The notes beneath the pieces are model-generated. The model ran no database searches. It saw only the letters and a list, made by a program, of their open reading frames with translations, and was not told where the DNA came from. DNA of 48,209 bases from contig JAGXBC010000005.1 of assembly GCA_018971305.1 (NCBI GenBank), positions 1 to 48,209 on the forward strand. Direction: 5' to 3'. The stretch is from Patescibacteria group bacterium. GTDB taxonomy: Bacteria; Patescibacteria; Paceibacteria; UBA6257; 2-01-FULL-56-20. Below, piece after piece: positions 32,406-41,300 of this stretch. Made by a program: the position numbers and the translations under genes. The first letter of the stretch is position 1; each line of letters starts with the position of its first letter.

Positions 32406-33518
32406 TCACGATTCGTACACTGTTCTTAATTTTTTCTCCCTATCAAATCTTTGGATAGCCAGGGTAATCAATTTGTCTATCAATTTTTTATAAGGCAGGC
32501 CGCTCGCCTCCCAAAGCTTGGGGTACATGCTGATCTTAGTGAACCCCGGAATAGTATTTATCTCGTTCACTAAAAGTTTGCCATCTTCTTTCAGAAATAA
32601 ATCAACGCGGGCCATTCCTTCGCAGCATAATGTCTGAAAAGTTTTAACGGCCAGATTACGAACGTTTTCCATTGTTTCCGGAGGCAGGTCGGCCGGGATT
32701 TTTAGAATTGCCCCGTTCTCATCCAGATACTTGGCTTCGTAAGAATAAAATTCGTGACCATGCGGAATAACTTCTCCGGCTACCGAAGCCATGGGGCTTT
32801 CGTTTCCTAAAACGGAACACTCCAATTCCCTGCCCTGAATATATTCCTCAACGAGGACTTTTGTGTCATAAAGGAATGCGTCGTGAATTGATTCTTTGAA
32901 TTGGTCGTCATTCCTTACTTTATGCACGCCGACAGACGAACCAAGATTGGCCGGCTTAATGAAAAATGGAGTTCCTAATTGCGCAGCCAGATCTTCGTAA
33001 CTTAAATGCCTTAAATCGTTTTTTGTAAGGACGGCGAAACGCGCGTGGGGAATACCCGCATCGCGTAAAAGACGCTTCTGCACGTCTTTGTCCATGCCAA
33101 CAGCGGAACCCAAAACGCTCGCTCCTACAAATGGCACATCGGCTAATTTGAGCATCCCCTGGACAGTCCCATCTTCACCGAAAGTTCCGTGCAGAACCGG
33201 GAAAACAACGTCAACGGCCCCAGGAGACACCCTTCCTAAAGAATCAATCCACGTCCGGCCCCCATCTCCGGGAACTAGAGCCAAGCCGCTCTTTACCGGT
33301 CCTATCTTAGCTGTTTTGGGGTTTTCCACGTAAGACAAAAATTGCGCCGGAGCGCTAAGATGCCATTTTCCTGTTTTATCTATCCCGGCGAGGGTAACTT
33401 CGTACTTATCCTTATCTATAGACTCGTAAACGTTTTTAGCCGACTGCAAAGATACTTCGTGTTCCGTCGACTTGCCGCCGAAAACGATTGCTACTCTGAT
33501 TTTTCTATTTCTGCGCAT
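32406..33518 (-). CDS. ddl: D-alanine--D-alanine ligase
   Basis: A 370-residue ATP-grasp enzyme that joins two D-Ala for peptidoglycan. VAIVFGGKSTEHEVSLQSA at the start, HGTFGEDGTVQGML (near 114), FFIKPANLGSSVGVHKV (near 187) and LLVNEINTIPGFTKISMYPKLW (near 320) are the hallmarks. The tail after the last motif is short and charged. A TATAAA box lies 8 nt before the ATG; GGAG is only 2 nt away, too close for a ribosome site, so the start is probably leaderless. It heads ddl-carboxypeptidase-mraY. Confidence 0.95.
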   Translation of the reverse strand: MRRNRKIRVAIVFGGKSTEHEVSLQSAKNVYESIDKDKYEVTLAGIDKTGKWHLSAPAQFLSYVENPKTAKIGPVKSGLALVPGDGGRTWIDSLGRVSPGAVDVVFPVLHGTFGEDGTVQGMLKLADVPFVGASVLGSAVGMDKDVQKRLLRDAGIPHARFAVLTKNDLRHLSYEDLAAQLGTPFFIKPANLGSSVGVHKVRNDDQFKESIHDAFLYDTKVLVEEYIQGRELECSVLGNESPMASVAGEVIPHGHEFYSYEAKYLDENGAILKIPADLPPETMENVRNLAVKTFQTLCCEGMARVDLFLKEDGKLLVNEINTIPGFTKISMYPKLWEASGLPYKKLIDKLITLAIQRFDREKKLRTVYES

Positions 33519-33623
33519 TACTCCTATTTATAACGTATAAAGGATATTTAGAAAAGGTATCTCGACGATAAAAAAACCGAATTTAAATACCCGATATATG
33601 AAATTTTAAATCCTTATAACTTA

Positions 33624-34295
33624 TTAATTTTCTTTATTAGGGTTCGCGACGTCTGATTCTTTTAACTCAACGGCTTGAACACTCGGGGCCAACCCCTCAC
33701 CAAGCGGCTGTTCGACGGTGGTCGGAGCAGTCTCCAGGGCGATATTCGTTTCAAAATTTTTCAGAAGTTCCTGGAATTTAGCGTAATCTGGTAACTCCTC
33801 CCGTGTTTTCATGCCGAGATGTTTCAGTAAATCAAAAGTAGGCTTATAGAGATATACATTCTGGCGATTGGGATCGGGGAGCCGCTCCACAAGTCCACGC
33901 AGAAGCAAGCTGCGCAAAATAAAACTGGAGTTCACGCCGCGCAAGTATTCCAGGCGGCTGCGGGAGATCGGAGCAAAATAGGCAACCAACGCCAAAGCCT
34001 CCAAGCTCGCGGGCGACAGATCCTCAGATAATTCTTCTTTGATAAAATCCTCGGCAACTTTATTAAATTCCGATTTGGTCACTAACTGAACTTTGTCCTC
34101 ATCAACGACAAGCGCAAGTCCCCTCTCCGGACCGTCCAGACGATTTTTAAATTCGCCGACAAGCGACCCGGTTTCTTCTGATTTCAAGTCCAGGATAGCG
34201 GAAATTTTTTTGAAAGTTAAGGGCTCGCCGTGAATAAAAAGCAGGGCTTCCAGCTCTCCAAGTTTTTTTTCTAAGTTCTCCATTTTAATTGCCAC
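33624..34295 (-). CDS. scpB: Segregation and condensation protein B
   Basis: A 223-residue kleisin-associated protein of the SMC complex with two winged-helix domains: EKKLGELEALLFIHGEPLTFKKISAIL at the start and LEALALVAYFAPISRSRLEYLRGVNSSFILRSLLLRGLVE near 95-135. The C-terminal 35 residues are a low-complexity tail. It overlaps scpA by 11 nt. SMC itself is not in the window. Confidence 0.93.
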   Translation of the reverse strand: MAIKMENLEKKLGELEALLFIHGEPLTFKKISAILDLKSEETGSLVGEFKNRLDGPERGLALVVDEDKVQLVTKSEFNKVAEDFIKEELSEDLSPASLEALALVAYFAPISRSRLEYLRGVNSSFILRSLLLRGLVERLPDPNRQNVYLYKPTFDLLKHLGMKTREELPDYAKFQELLKNFETNIALETAPTTVEQPLGEGLAPSVQAVELKESDVANPNKEN

Positions 34296-35043
34296 TTACG
34301 GTTTGTTTCTTATTTCTAATTATAATATCAGAAAATCCTTCGTTCTGCTCCAAAAAGATTAATTGCTCTCTGGCGAGGTGAAGGATAGCGAGAAAAGCTA
34401 TGACGATTTCCGCACGGGATTTCGAGCCCGAGAGCGCCGTAAAACTTGACTCAACAACGGTTTGCAGACGGCCGATAATTTCCTGCATCTTTTCTTCAAT
34501 ACTTACTATTTTTTCCTTGATGGTTTTCGTTTCCTCAACTAAGTCGCCGAAGCTGGAAAAAAGTTTATTGATGGATCCCATAAGGATATCCAGTTCCAGG
34601 CCGTCGCCGGGATAGAAAAAACCCGAGCCTGAACCAATTCCCAGCCCTTTAATGGCGAGAAACGGCCTGCCGAACTCGGTATTTTTGGCTCGCCACAGTT
34701 TTTCAAGCATCTTTAAAGTCGGGCGTAATTCCTGATAAATTTTCAAACGCCGTTCCAGATCTTTCATTCCAAACTCTTCTTCCTCCGTCAAACTCAGATC
34801 GGGCAAAAGGTATTTGGATTTTATAAGAACCAAGCGGCTCGCCACGGAGATAAAATCGGCTATAGTGCGAAGCTTATCAGCCGACTCCCTGCTCCCTTCC
34901 ATAAGAGTTCGCAGATAATTCAGGAAGTCATCAGTTACCTGAGCCATGCTTATCTGAGTAATTTCCAGCTGCCGCGCTTCAATAAGCTCTAAAAGTTTCT
35001 CTAAAGGACCGCTGAATTTCTCTAGTTTAAGTTCGTAGGGCAT
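34285..35043 (-). CDS. scpA: Segregation and condensation protein A
   Basis: A 252-residue kleisin that bridges SMC heads. YELKLEKFSGPLEKLLELIEARQLEITQISMAQVTDDFL is the N-terminal SMC-binding domain, ASRLVLIKSKYLLPD follows, and the C-terminal winged helix is near 195-245 (EIVIAFLAILHLAREQLIFLEQNEGFSDI). It overlaps scpB and follows the DUF4015 gene by 15 nt. Confidence 0.93.
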   Translation of the reverse strand: MPYELKLEKFSGPLEKLLELIEARQLEITQISMAQVTDDFLNYLRTLMEGSRESADKLRTIADFISVASRLVLIKSKYLLPDLSLTEEEEFGMKDLERRLKIYQELRPTLKMLEKLWRAKNTEFGRPFLAIKGLGIGSGSGFFYPGDGLELDILMGSINKLFSSFGDLVEETKTIKEKIVSIEEKMQEIIGRLQTVVESSFTALSGSKSRAEIVIAFLAILHLAREQLIFLEQNEGFSDIIIRNKKQTVSGN

Positions 35044-35058
35044 TAAAATAATCCTTCT

Positions 35059-36426
35059 CTAATTAGTATTCTTCAGAGCACCCGCCGTATATACGTTTGA
35101 GGGATCCCAAAGAAGCCAGCCGCCGTAATAGGCCTCAGAAGAATTAGGTGCCTCTATAAGCGTTGAGGTTGAAGTTATCATTGAGGGCGGCGTGGATATA
35201 AAGTTAAGCAAAGAATCATACGTTGCCTGCATTTCTTTTTTGACCATAGCGGCGTCATAAGTTGCCCCCAAATCAAAATCCTGTAACCACGGCCTAAGCT
35301 TAGCCCGATAAGGAACGCTCGTTGTAATTGTTCCTGTGGAAGTCGCCGATGTTGAAGAGACGTTTTCTTCAACTTTTTCTCCCGCCTCCAAACGCTGGAC
35401 GGCATGGTCCATGGAATATTTTATAACTTCATAAGGGTATTTTGCCGGGTTTTGATAACCCAAAAATCCTGTGGCGTAATGCGATGGATAAACCATCGGC
35501 GCAACCGCGTCAAAATATTTATAGGCGTCTTCGATCACCTGCCCTATTCCCAAATCGTCGTGATTCACGGTAGTAAGCCCAAAGAGGTCTGCGGACAATT
35601 TTGCGTCCGGCATGCTGTCCCTCAGGTATTTAAAAAATCTTCCTATGATAACATGCTTCGGAGTTTTTTGGTCCCAAAAAGGATATTGTATCAGACTTAA
35701 ATCCCCATCGGAGGCAAAACGAACGTAGTCAAAATTTATTTCGTCGAAACCGCGTGAGAGCGCATCTTTCGCTATCGCAACGTCGTAATCCCAAACTGGT
35801 TTCGCCGCCGGGTCCATCCAAGCCAAACCGTGGTTATCCGACCAAACCTTACTCGTGGAAGCATTGTGGAGGGCCCACTCCGGATGTGCTTTGGCCAAAA
35901 CTGGATCCTGGAAAACGGTAATGCGTCCGATAACGTAAATTCCGGCGTCGTGCAGTTTTTTTATCAAAGCATTAGGCTGCGTAATTTTTACCTGATTATC
36001 GGCGCCGCTCCCCTTAACGAGCGGGTCGTCAATAACATAGGAAACATAACCGGAATAATCTTTGATATCTATTACCACTGCGTTTACTTCGGTTTTTTGG
36101 GCCAGGTTAATCAGATAATTAACTTTTGGGGCATAGCCTCCGGACCAACCGGTAAGATAAACCCCCTTAATGACATTCGGCGGGTTGACGAGTTGTCGCT
36201 GCGGGCCGATATCGTTATTGGAAGATACGCCGTCTAAGACCGTTGATGACGAAGAAGCAGGTCTGTCTGCTTCCGGAATTGGAGGCAGAACGATAATGGA
36301 ACTAGTAGCTGAGAGGGAAATATTCGCACCATCACTGCCAGGCATAACAGTTACAGTTTCCGGAACTAAGAATAAAAAAGCGGCGGCGAATACCGCACAA
36401 ATTGCCACTATTACCAATATCTTCAT
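35059..36426 (-). CDS. Putative glycoside hydrolase (DUF4015 family)
   Basis: A 455-residue secreted or anchored protein. An N-terminal hydrophobic segment (residues 2-21) and a Ser/Thr-rich linker lead to a TIM-barrel-like domain: KGVYLTGWSGG (near 88), VNAVVIDIKDYSGYVSY (near 115), DAGIYVIGRITVFQDP, WMDPA and FDEINFDYVRFASDGD (near 235), FDAVAPMVYPSHYATG (near 315). This pattern fits the putative glycosyl hydrolase family PF13200; the substrate is unknown. The promoter has TTGCCG, a 17-bp spacer and TATATT only 6 nt before the ATG. It heads an operon with scpA and scpB. Confidence 0.85.
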   Translation of the reverse strand: MKILVIVAICAVFAAAFLFLVPETVTVMPGSDGANISLSATSSIIVLPPIPEADRPASSSSTVLDGVSSNNDIGPQRQLVNPPNVIKGVYLTGWSGGYAPKVNYLINLAQKTEVNAVVIDIKDYSGYVSYVIDDPLVKGSGADNQVKITQPNALIKKLHDAGIYVIGRITVFQDPVLAKAHPEWALHNASTSKVWSDNHGLAWMDPAAKPVWDYDVAIAKDALSRGFDEINFDYVRFASDGDLSLIQYPFWDQKTPKHVIIGRFFKYLRDSMPDAKLSADLFGLTTVNHDDLGIGQVIEDAYKYFDAVAPMVYPSHYATGFLGYQNPAKYPYEVIKYSMDHAVQRLEAGEKVEENVSSTSATSTGTITTSVPYRAKLRPWLQDFDLGATYDAAMVKKEMQATYDSLLNFISTPPSMITSTSTLIEAPNSSEAYYGGWLLWDPSNVYTAGALKNTN

Positions 36427-36432
36427 TTATTA

Positions 36433-36461
36433 AATATAACGGAAAAAAATGCCCGCGGCAA
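36433..36461 (-). promoter_or_regulatory. Leaderless promoter of the DUF4015-scpA-scpB operon
   Basis: TTGCCG (36461-36456), 17-bp spacer, TATATT (36438-36433), then 6 nt to the ATG at 36426. The predicted start is the A of the ATG. Confidence 0.65.
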
Positions 36462-36508
36462 AGATTTCTTGCATAATTATTGCACCAGTGAACTTGGGTT
36501 CGTTCGGC

Positions 36509-36533
36509 AAAAACAAACCTTTTGTTTGTTTTT
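36509..36533. repeat. A/T-rich inverted repeat between divergent operons
   Basis: AAAAACAAAC (36509-36518) and GTTTGTTTTT (36524-36533) form a perfect 10-bp stem. The right arm overlaps the dnaX -35 box, so it could be an operator for the divergent pair or a terminator remnant. Confidence 0.6.
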
Positions 36534-36553
36534 CCCTCTCTGCCGGGTATAAT
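36526..36553 (+). promoter_or_regulatory. dnaX promoter, leaderless
   Basis: TTGTTT (36526-36531), 16-bp spacer, TATAAT (36548-36553), then 8 nt to the ATG at 36562. Confidence 0.65.
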
Positions 36554-36561
36554 TGTCATAA

Positions 36562-37665
36562 ATGGCATTAGCACTCTATCGCAAATATCGCCCAAAAAAA
36601 CTGGAGAATCTTCTCGGACAGGAAACTAACGTCCAAATATTAAAAAATGCCGCCAAAAGCGGTAAGTTGGGACACGCTTATTTGTTTTACGGCCCCCGCG
36701 GTACAGGTAAAACCTCCACCGCACGGCTTATAGCTAAACTTTTAAATTGTGAAAAAAGGCGCGACGATGAGAACTTCCGCAAAGTTGGCGAACCATGCAA
36801 TGAATGCCGCAGCTGCCGGGAAATTGACACCCAAACTTCTTTTGATGTTGTTGAAATCGATGCGGCCTCCAACCGCGGAATAGACGAGATCCGCAATTTG
36901 AAAGATGGCATTAGAACCTCTCCCGCCGTAGGCAGTTATAAAGTGTATATCATTGATGAAGTACACATGTTGACCACCGCGGCCTTCAACGCTCTCCTTA
37001 AAACCCTGGAAGAACCTCCGGCTCACGCCGTTCTGATCCTCGCTACTACCGAATACGAGAAGCTTCCGGCAACTATAACTTCCCGCGTGCAAAGATTCCT
37101 TTTTAAGAAGCAACCAAAGGCGAAAATAATGGAAAAATTGGCGGCGGTAGCCGAGGGAGAGAAGATACAAATAGAAGAGCCTGCCCTGGAACTCATAGCC
37201 GCTGTCGCAGAAGGAAGTTTCCGCGACGCCGAATCTCTTCTGGAACAGATAAGTTCTCTGCAAAGTAAAATAGACCTCGCGGCCGTGGAAAGAATCACGG
37301 GCCGAACGGGATTGAAAAAGGTGCGGGAACTTGCCGCACTTATCGCAAAACGGGACTTAGGCAATTCCATAAAATATCTCACAGCTCTTAACGAAGAGGG
37401 GCATAACTTGACCCAGTTTACCAAAGACCTGATCCATTACTGGCGCAGAGTCCTTGCGCTGAAGATGAGTCCCGGCGTGGAACAGGCTCTCCGAGGAGAA
37501 CTTATATCCGAAGAGCTTGAGGAGGTTAAAAAATTAGGCGCAACAGTGGATACCCCCTTTATGGTTAAACTTATAAAATCGCTGATAATCGCCTACTCCG
37601 AGATGCGCTATTCGCCGTTCGCCGCCGTGCCGCTGGAGGTGGTGTTGATTGAAAACCTGTCCTAA
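36562..37665 (+). CDS. dnaX: DNA polymerase III subunit gamma (clamp loader)
   Basis: A 367-residue clamp-loader ATPase. Walker A is GPRGTGKTSTA (near 44), the zinc site uses CNECRSC (near 79) with an upstream Cys, Walker B region is VYIIDEVHML, and TSRVQRF holds the SRC-type arginine finger segment. The protein stops after the third (collar) domain, so it is gamma-like with no tau C-terminal region for polymerase or helicase contact. No slippery frameshift context is needed to explain the length. ATG lies 8 nt after TATAAT. Confidence 0.94.
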   Translation: MALALYRKYRPKKLENLLGQETNVQILKNAAKSGKLGHAYLFYGPRGTGKTSTARLIAKLLNCEKRRDDENFRKVGEPCNECRSCREIDTQTSFDVVEIDAASNRGIDEIRNLKDGIRTSPAVGSYKVYIIDEVHMLTTAAFNALLKTLEEPPAHAVLILATTEYEKLPATITSRVQRFLFKKQPKAKIMEKLAAVAEGEKIQIEEPALELIAAVAEGSFRDAESLLEQISSLQSKIDLAAVERITGRTGLKKVRELAALIAKRDLGNSIKYLTALNEEGHNLTQFTKDLIHYWRRVLALKMSPGVEQALRGELISEELEEVKKLGATVDTPFMVKLIKSLIIAYSEMRYSPFAAVPLEVVLIENLS

Positions 37666-37705
37666 ACGCGCGGCACGAATCATTGCGGTATCGCGAGAAA
37701 CCAAG

Positions 37706-38329
37706 ATGGATAAAAATAAACAATACGAAAATCCCGTTGAACAAGTGATGTTTATCCTTGGATTTAAGCATGATCCGAAATTCAAGACCAGTCTAGAAGC
37801 TATGGCTTTCGGTGAAAATCCGGGCGCAAGAAATGCCGCAGAGGAGGCCATGATCTCTAGTGCCATTTCCGCCAATTTTATCGCTCTTTCACATATGATT
37901 AAAAATTTGCAAGAAGCAGATTTGACTAGGCAAATGAAGGAGGGGGTTTACAAAATAATCCTAGAAGGGCTTAATGAGAAACATTATGGAGGAAAGTGGT
38001 TTGATGCGCGGAAAATAATACCCGAGAATTGGATAAATATGGAAAAATATTCTAATATCTTTGCCCGCGACAATAATGTTTTTTGTTTACCAGAGCCTTA
38101 TTACAAAATATTATATTGCAACCTACCCTATATGTCGTCAGATTTTGAACGTGAATTAAAAATAGGGCGACTCAAGCGAGAACTTAAAATGGTTACTAAT
38201 CGATTAGATGACTGCAAAAGGCAGAAACCTATCAAATCTGTCCAAAAGTTGAGATGGCGTAATCAACTCAAAAGACTAAAATCGTGGCGAACTAGACTTC
38301 TTGATAATATTAACGATTTAAACGATTGA
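37706..38329 (+). CDS. Hypothetical protein
   Basis: About 207 residues from MDKNKQYENP. Not recognised. The N-terminal half has a helical region with alanine (ARNAAEEAMISSAISANFIALSHMIKNLQEA), and the C-terminal 60 residues are strongly basic with a predicted coiled coil (LKRELKMVTNRLDDCKRQK...LKRLKSWRTRLLDNINDLND). The base composition of its 3' part is A/T-richer than its neighbours. A longer start at 37649 would overlap dnaX by 17 nt. It is probably read with dnaX, and it converges on the pilus operon. Confidence 0.65.
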   Translation: MDKNKQYENPVEQVMFILGFKHDPKFKTSLEAMAFGENPGARNAAEEAMISSAISANFIALSHMIKNLQEADLTRQMKEGVYKIILEGLNEKHYGGKWFDARKIIPENWINMEKYSNIFARDNNVFCLPEPYYKILYCNLPYMSSDFERELKIGRLKRELKMVTNRLDDCKRQKPIKSVQKLRWRNQLKRLKSWRTRLLDNINDLND

Positions 38330-38342
38330 TTAGGGGAAAAAT

Positions 38343-38840
38343 TCACCTCGTCGCCGATATGCTGGTTCCGAGTTCCGCCGCGGGAGCGCTTATGGTTATT
38401 CTTCCCGTAGTTGAGGACTGTGATATCGTGTAACCGGTGTCATAGTCCGTAACGCTCGTGTAGTGCGCGCTTGTGGTCGCCGGATCGTATGGAAGTTTCT
38501 CCAGGTATACAGAAACAAGGCAGGGCGCAATGTTGTAACTTCCCGCTCCGCTCACCGCCATACGCGACGTAGAAGTTGGCAACGTTCCGGATGAACAGGA
38601 AAACTTTCCTTCATTATCCGAGGAATTTTGCCCAACCGCTCCCAAGATGACATTTATATCGGAGATACGCTTGGCATTCCTGCTTTTGGCAATTTGATCC
38701 GTGGGATTGATGGCGACTATCGCGAACACTCCGATCATTATTAAAATAGTCATAGTTACCACAAGTTCCAAAAGCGTAAATCCTTCCCGTGAAACGGCAT
38801 GATTTTTGCTTATTTGCTTAAGGTGAATTTTATATCCCAT
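38343..38840 (-). CDS. Type IV pilin, PilA-like
   Basis: A 165-residue prepilin. The class III leader ends in SREG, with cleavage before FTLLELVVTMTILIMIGVFAIVAINP, including the conserved Glu at mature position 5. Two Cys (KFSCSSG and IAPCLVS) can form the D-loop disulfide. A helical N-terminus and a small variable C-terminal domain fit a major-pilin or pseudopilin. It is the last gene of the pilus operon. Confidence 0.88.
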   Translation of the reverse strand: MGYKIHLKQISKNHAVSREGFTLLELVVTMTILIMIGVFAIVAINPTDQIAKSRNAKRISDINVILGAVGQNSSDNEGKFSCSSGTLPTSTSRMAVSGAGSYNIAPCLVSVYLEKLPYDPATTSAHYTSVTDYDTGYTISQSSTTGRITISAPAAELGTSISATR

Positions 38841-38857
38841 GTTCTAAGTGTAAAAAC

Positions 38858-39271
38858 CTAAAAGTTTTGGACTTCCTCCCATCCTAAAATAGAAACGGTG
38901 GATGTGGCAACCGTGACCTTATAGTTAGTATACGAATTTTGGAAAATTCCTTGTGCCGAGATAACTCTTCCCGTTCCTCCGCTCACAACGGAAACGATCC
39001 GGCACGTATCGCTTGCCACGTTAATCGTTTCGTTGCCGGAATAATTAGGATTGGAAGTTAAATCCAAAAGCCCGGTCTCCACACAGGCCCCGGCAAGCGC
39101 ACGGCTTCTTTCTTTAAAATAGGAGTTCGCGATATTTATGCGATGCAGATATGTTCCCTGCCCCAGCGTTAAAATAATCACCACAACAACGGCAGAGATG
39201 ATCAAAGCCGAAAGCAGGGCGATATAACCGCCCCTTTGCCGAAGAATTTTGTTTTTAATGTCATTAATCAT
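38858..39271 (-). CDS. PilX-like minor pilin component
   Basis: A 137-residue protein with RQRGGYIALLSALIISAVVVVIILTLG near the N-terminus: a hydrophobic stretch without the classical G|FTLxE site, as in PilX-type proteins. The rest is a small Thr/Ser-rich domain. It overlaps the PilW-like gene by 4 nt and precedes the pilin gene. The specific name is inferred from context. Confidence 0.72.
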   Translation of the reverse strand: MINDIKNKILRQRGGYIALLSALIISAVVVVIILTLGQGTYLHRINIANSYFKERSRALAGACVETGLLDLTSNPNYSGNETINVASDTCRIVSVVSGGTGRVISAQGIFQNSYTNYKVTVATSTVSILGWEEVQNF

Positions 39272-39792
39272 CTCAAATAAATAGTGTCCGTAATCGTAGT
39301 GGAGGCCGACGGGCGGGTTATGTCCGCCGAGAAAACTCCAAGCGTAACTTTTATCGCCTCCGGAGCACTTTGCACGGCAGGCAGGTGTTCAAAAATAAGC
39401 TGACTAACATATACCCTGCTTGAGCCCAAGATAATCGCTTGTCCCCCGCCCTCGGAAATAGTGAGGTTCCTGGAGCCTAGGTCAAAAACAATGGGATTGC
39501 TTGCGTAATTGTATTTATTTACCGAAAGGACAGTAGAAGTAGTGTTTATCGCGGGCTGATTTATGGTTTGAGCCCCGGTCAACGCCCAAATGATTTTCTG
39601 CATCATAAAATTGGATTCGGCATCAACTTCCACGCGATTCACCTGTTGGCTGTTACCGCTCAATATCTGAAAGAATATTACAAGCACCAAGCTGGAAACC
39701 AAAGAAAACAGCCCGATATAAATCACTGTTTCAAAAAGCGTAAATCCTGTTTTACTATGGCGTGCTGTTATTTTTTTTATTATTGGTTCCAT
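39268..39792 (-). CDS. PilW-like minor pseudopilin
   Basis: A 174-residue protein with prepilin site KTG|FTLFETVIYIGLFSLVSSLVLVIFF (Glu at +5). The C-terminal domain is beta-rich (ISEGGGQAIILGSSRVYVSQLIFEHL). It is one of the minor pilins expected to prime the fibre. The 4-nt overlap with the next gene suggests coupling. Confidence 0.8.
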   Translation of the reverse strand: MEPIIKKITARHSKTGFTLFETVIYIGLFSLVSSLVLVIFFQILSGNSQQVNRVEVDAESNFMMQKIIWALTGAQTINQPAINTTSTVLSVNKYNYASNPIVFDLGSRNLTISEGGGQAIILGSSRVYVSQLIFEHLPAVQSAPEAIKVTLGVFSADITRPSASTTITDTIYLR

Positions 39793-39817
39793 TATCTATA
39801 TTTCTTACTCATTATAT

Positions 39818-41287
39818 TTACTTAGAAGTGATTATCCTCAAGGCATCGTTACTGCGGACAGAAACGTAAACAAGGTTGCTTTCGTAATCTATGGCAGTAG
39901 CTATGTTGGGGAAATTAAAAGAACTTATCTTGACGATTGCGGCGGGATTCGCAATATTATAAACCTGAAACTCGCTATTCGTATCGGAGGTACCGACAAA
40001 TCCCAGGTAGTCCCTGACGCGGATTCCAGTTACGTCCGAACCGACATTAATGGAACCAAGGCTGGTAACCGCCGCTGGATTCGTTACATCCAAAATATCA
40101 AATCCGTCGTTCGCGCCGTTTGCCCTGCCCAAATAATATTTGGTTCCGACCAAATATCCGCTCAAACCATCGTAAGATCCTGGCGCGTCAAATCCCCCGA
40201 TTTCAGTTATAGAAGCCGGATTCGTAACATCCAATATCGTAAGCTCACCATTATCCGCTGAGGTCGCGAGGTATGCCGTATTACCACTTACGTAAATGGA
40301 ATTGACGTCCGCGCCCAGCTCAAAACTTCCAATCTCTGACGGAGCGATAGGATTGCTTACATCAATCACATGGAATTCCGGTCCTGTGGCCGTCTTCGTA
40401 CCTATATATATCTTATTGTTGCTATAAAATATGGTATTGCCTACGCCACCGCTTCCAGAAACTCCGGGCAATGTATATGAAGCTACGAGAAAAGGAGCTG
40501 ATCCGTTTGATATATCAATTACCTGCAACTGAGAAGTTGTTTTATTATTCGCCACGTAAGCATAATTGCCAGCAGCATCTATTGCGTTTAAACCGGGACC
40601 GGTATCAAGATTAGAAACGATATATGGCGCCTGGCCATTCGTGGCATTCACCACGAAAAAGTCTGGCTTGGTCTGGGCCGAAGCCACCGCTGTCATATAA
40701 ATAATGCCGTTGATAACGTCCAGTCCGGTAGCCGATTCTCCCGGGCCCAAGTCTATTGACCCAAGAGTCTGAGGATTGGTCCAATCACCGCCCACTCCTC
40801 CTCCGCCGCTATCGCCACCGGAAGACTGTATTCCGTACCAATTCGTTACCAGGGTTGCCAATTCGACGTTCTGAACGCGCTGCGGGTCAGTTTGCCAGCT
40901 GACCTTACTGGTAACTTGTTTTGTGCTCGTGCTGATGTTTGTTACGGTTATTTCTTCAAGGAATTCGCTCTCGGTGCTGGAAGAAGATGCTAAACCGTTA
41001 AAATTGTAACGCGCACTCGCCACCACTGATTCCAAATTTTTCTGAGCCAAACGCAGGGCCTGATTACTTTCGGCGCTGTCCAAAGAAAGCGATTGCCCGC
41101 CGAATATCACAAGCACCGCGCTCATAAGCGCGACAGTAAGAACAACTAAAGCAATTAATATCTCCAGTGTTGACTGGCCCTTTTGATCATAGAACGGCAA
41201 CCATAGAGCATGGAATAATTTAAAGCGCTCCACCCCATGTTCCATGTTCTGTGTCCTATGTTCTATGTTCTGTGTTTTATGTTCCAT
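39818..41287 (-). CDS. Pseudopilin fused to an LVIVD-type beta-propeller
   Basis: A 489-residue protein. Near residue 37 is KGQSTLEILIALVVLTVALMSAVLVIF, a pilin-like hydrophobic helix with Glu at the expected place. A beta-rich pilin head and a Gly/Ser linker (SSGGDSGGGGVGGDW near 155) lead to about seven repeats of 40-45 residues with the pattern VxVIDVSNPxxPxxIGSF, the LVIVD repeat that forms propellers. A minor pilin carrying a propeller tip would present a binding surface. The first 14 codons lie in a 21-nt tandem repeat, so the true start may be the ATG at 41245. Confidence 0.85.
   Translation of the reverse strand: MEHKTQNIEHRTQNMEHGVERFKLFHALWLPFYDQKGQSTLEILIALVVLTVALMSAVLVIFGGQSLSLDSAESNQALRLAQKNLESVVASARYNFNGLASSSSTESEFLEEITVTNISTSTKQVTSKVSWQTDPQRVQNVELATLVTNWYGIQSSGGDSGGGGVGGDWTNPQTLGSIDLGPGESATGLDVINGIIYMTAVASAQTKPDFFVVNATNGQAPYIVSNLDTGPGLNAIDAAGNYAYVANNKTTSQLQVIDISNGSAPFLVASYTLPGVSGSGGVGNTIFYSNNKIYIGTKTATGPEFHVIDVSNPIAPSEIGSFELGADVNSIYVSGNTAYLATSADNGELTILDVTNPASITEIGGFDAPGSYDGLSGYLVGTKYYLGRANGANDGFDILDVTNPAAVTSLGSINVGSDVTGIRVRDYLGFVGTSDTNSEFQVYNIANPAAIVKISSFNFPNIATAIDYESNLVYVSVRSNDALRIITSK
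41246..41287. repeat. Tandem 21-nt repeat at the start of the pilin-propeller gene
   Basis: Two copies of a 21-nt unit built on TGTTCTGTGT..TATGTTC (plus-strand reading) with three differences, plus a partial copy toward 41239. As coding sequence it gives a 7-residue repeat MEHKTQN/IEHRTQN. It may be non-coding upstream DNA. Confidence 0.75.
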
Positions 41288-41300
41288 ATTATATATTCGT

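Noticed and set aside
37649..37705. Upstream start for the hypothetical protein after dnaX
   Set aside because: The extra 19 codons overlap the dnaX end and are basic read-through-like sequence with no ribosome site; kept as an alternative only.
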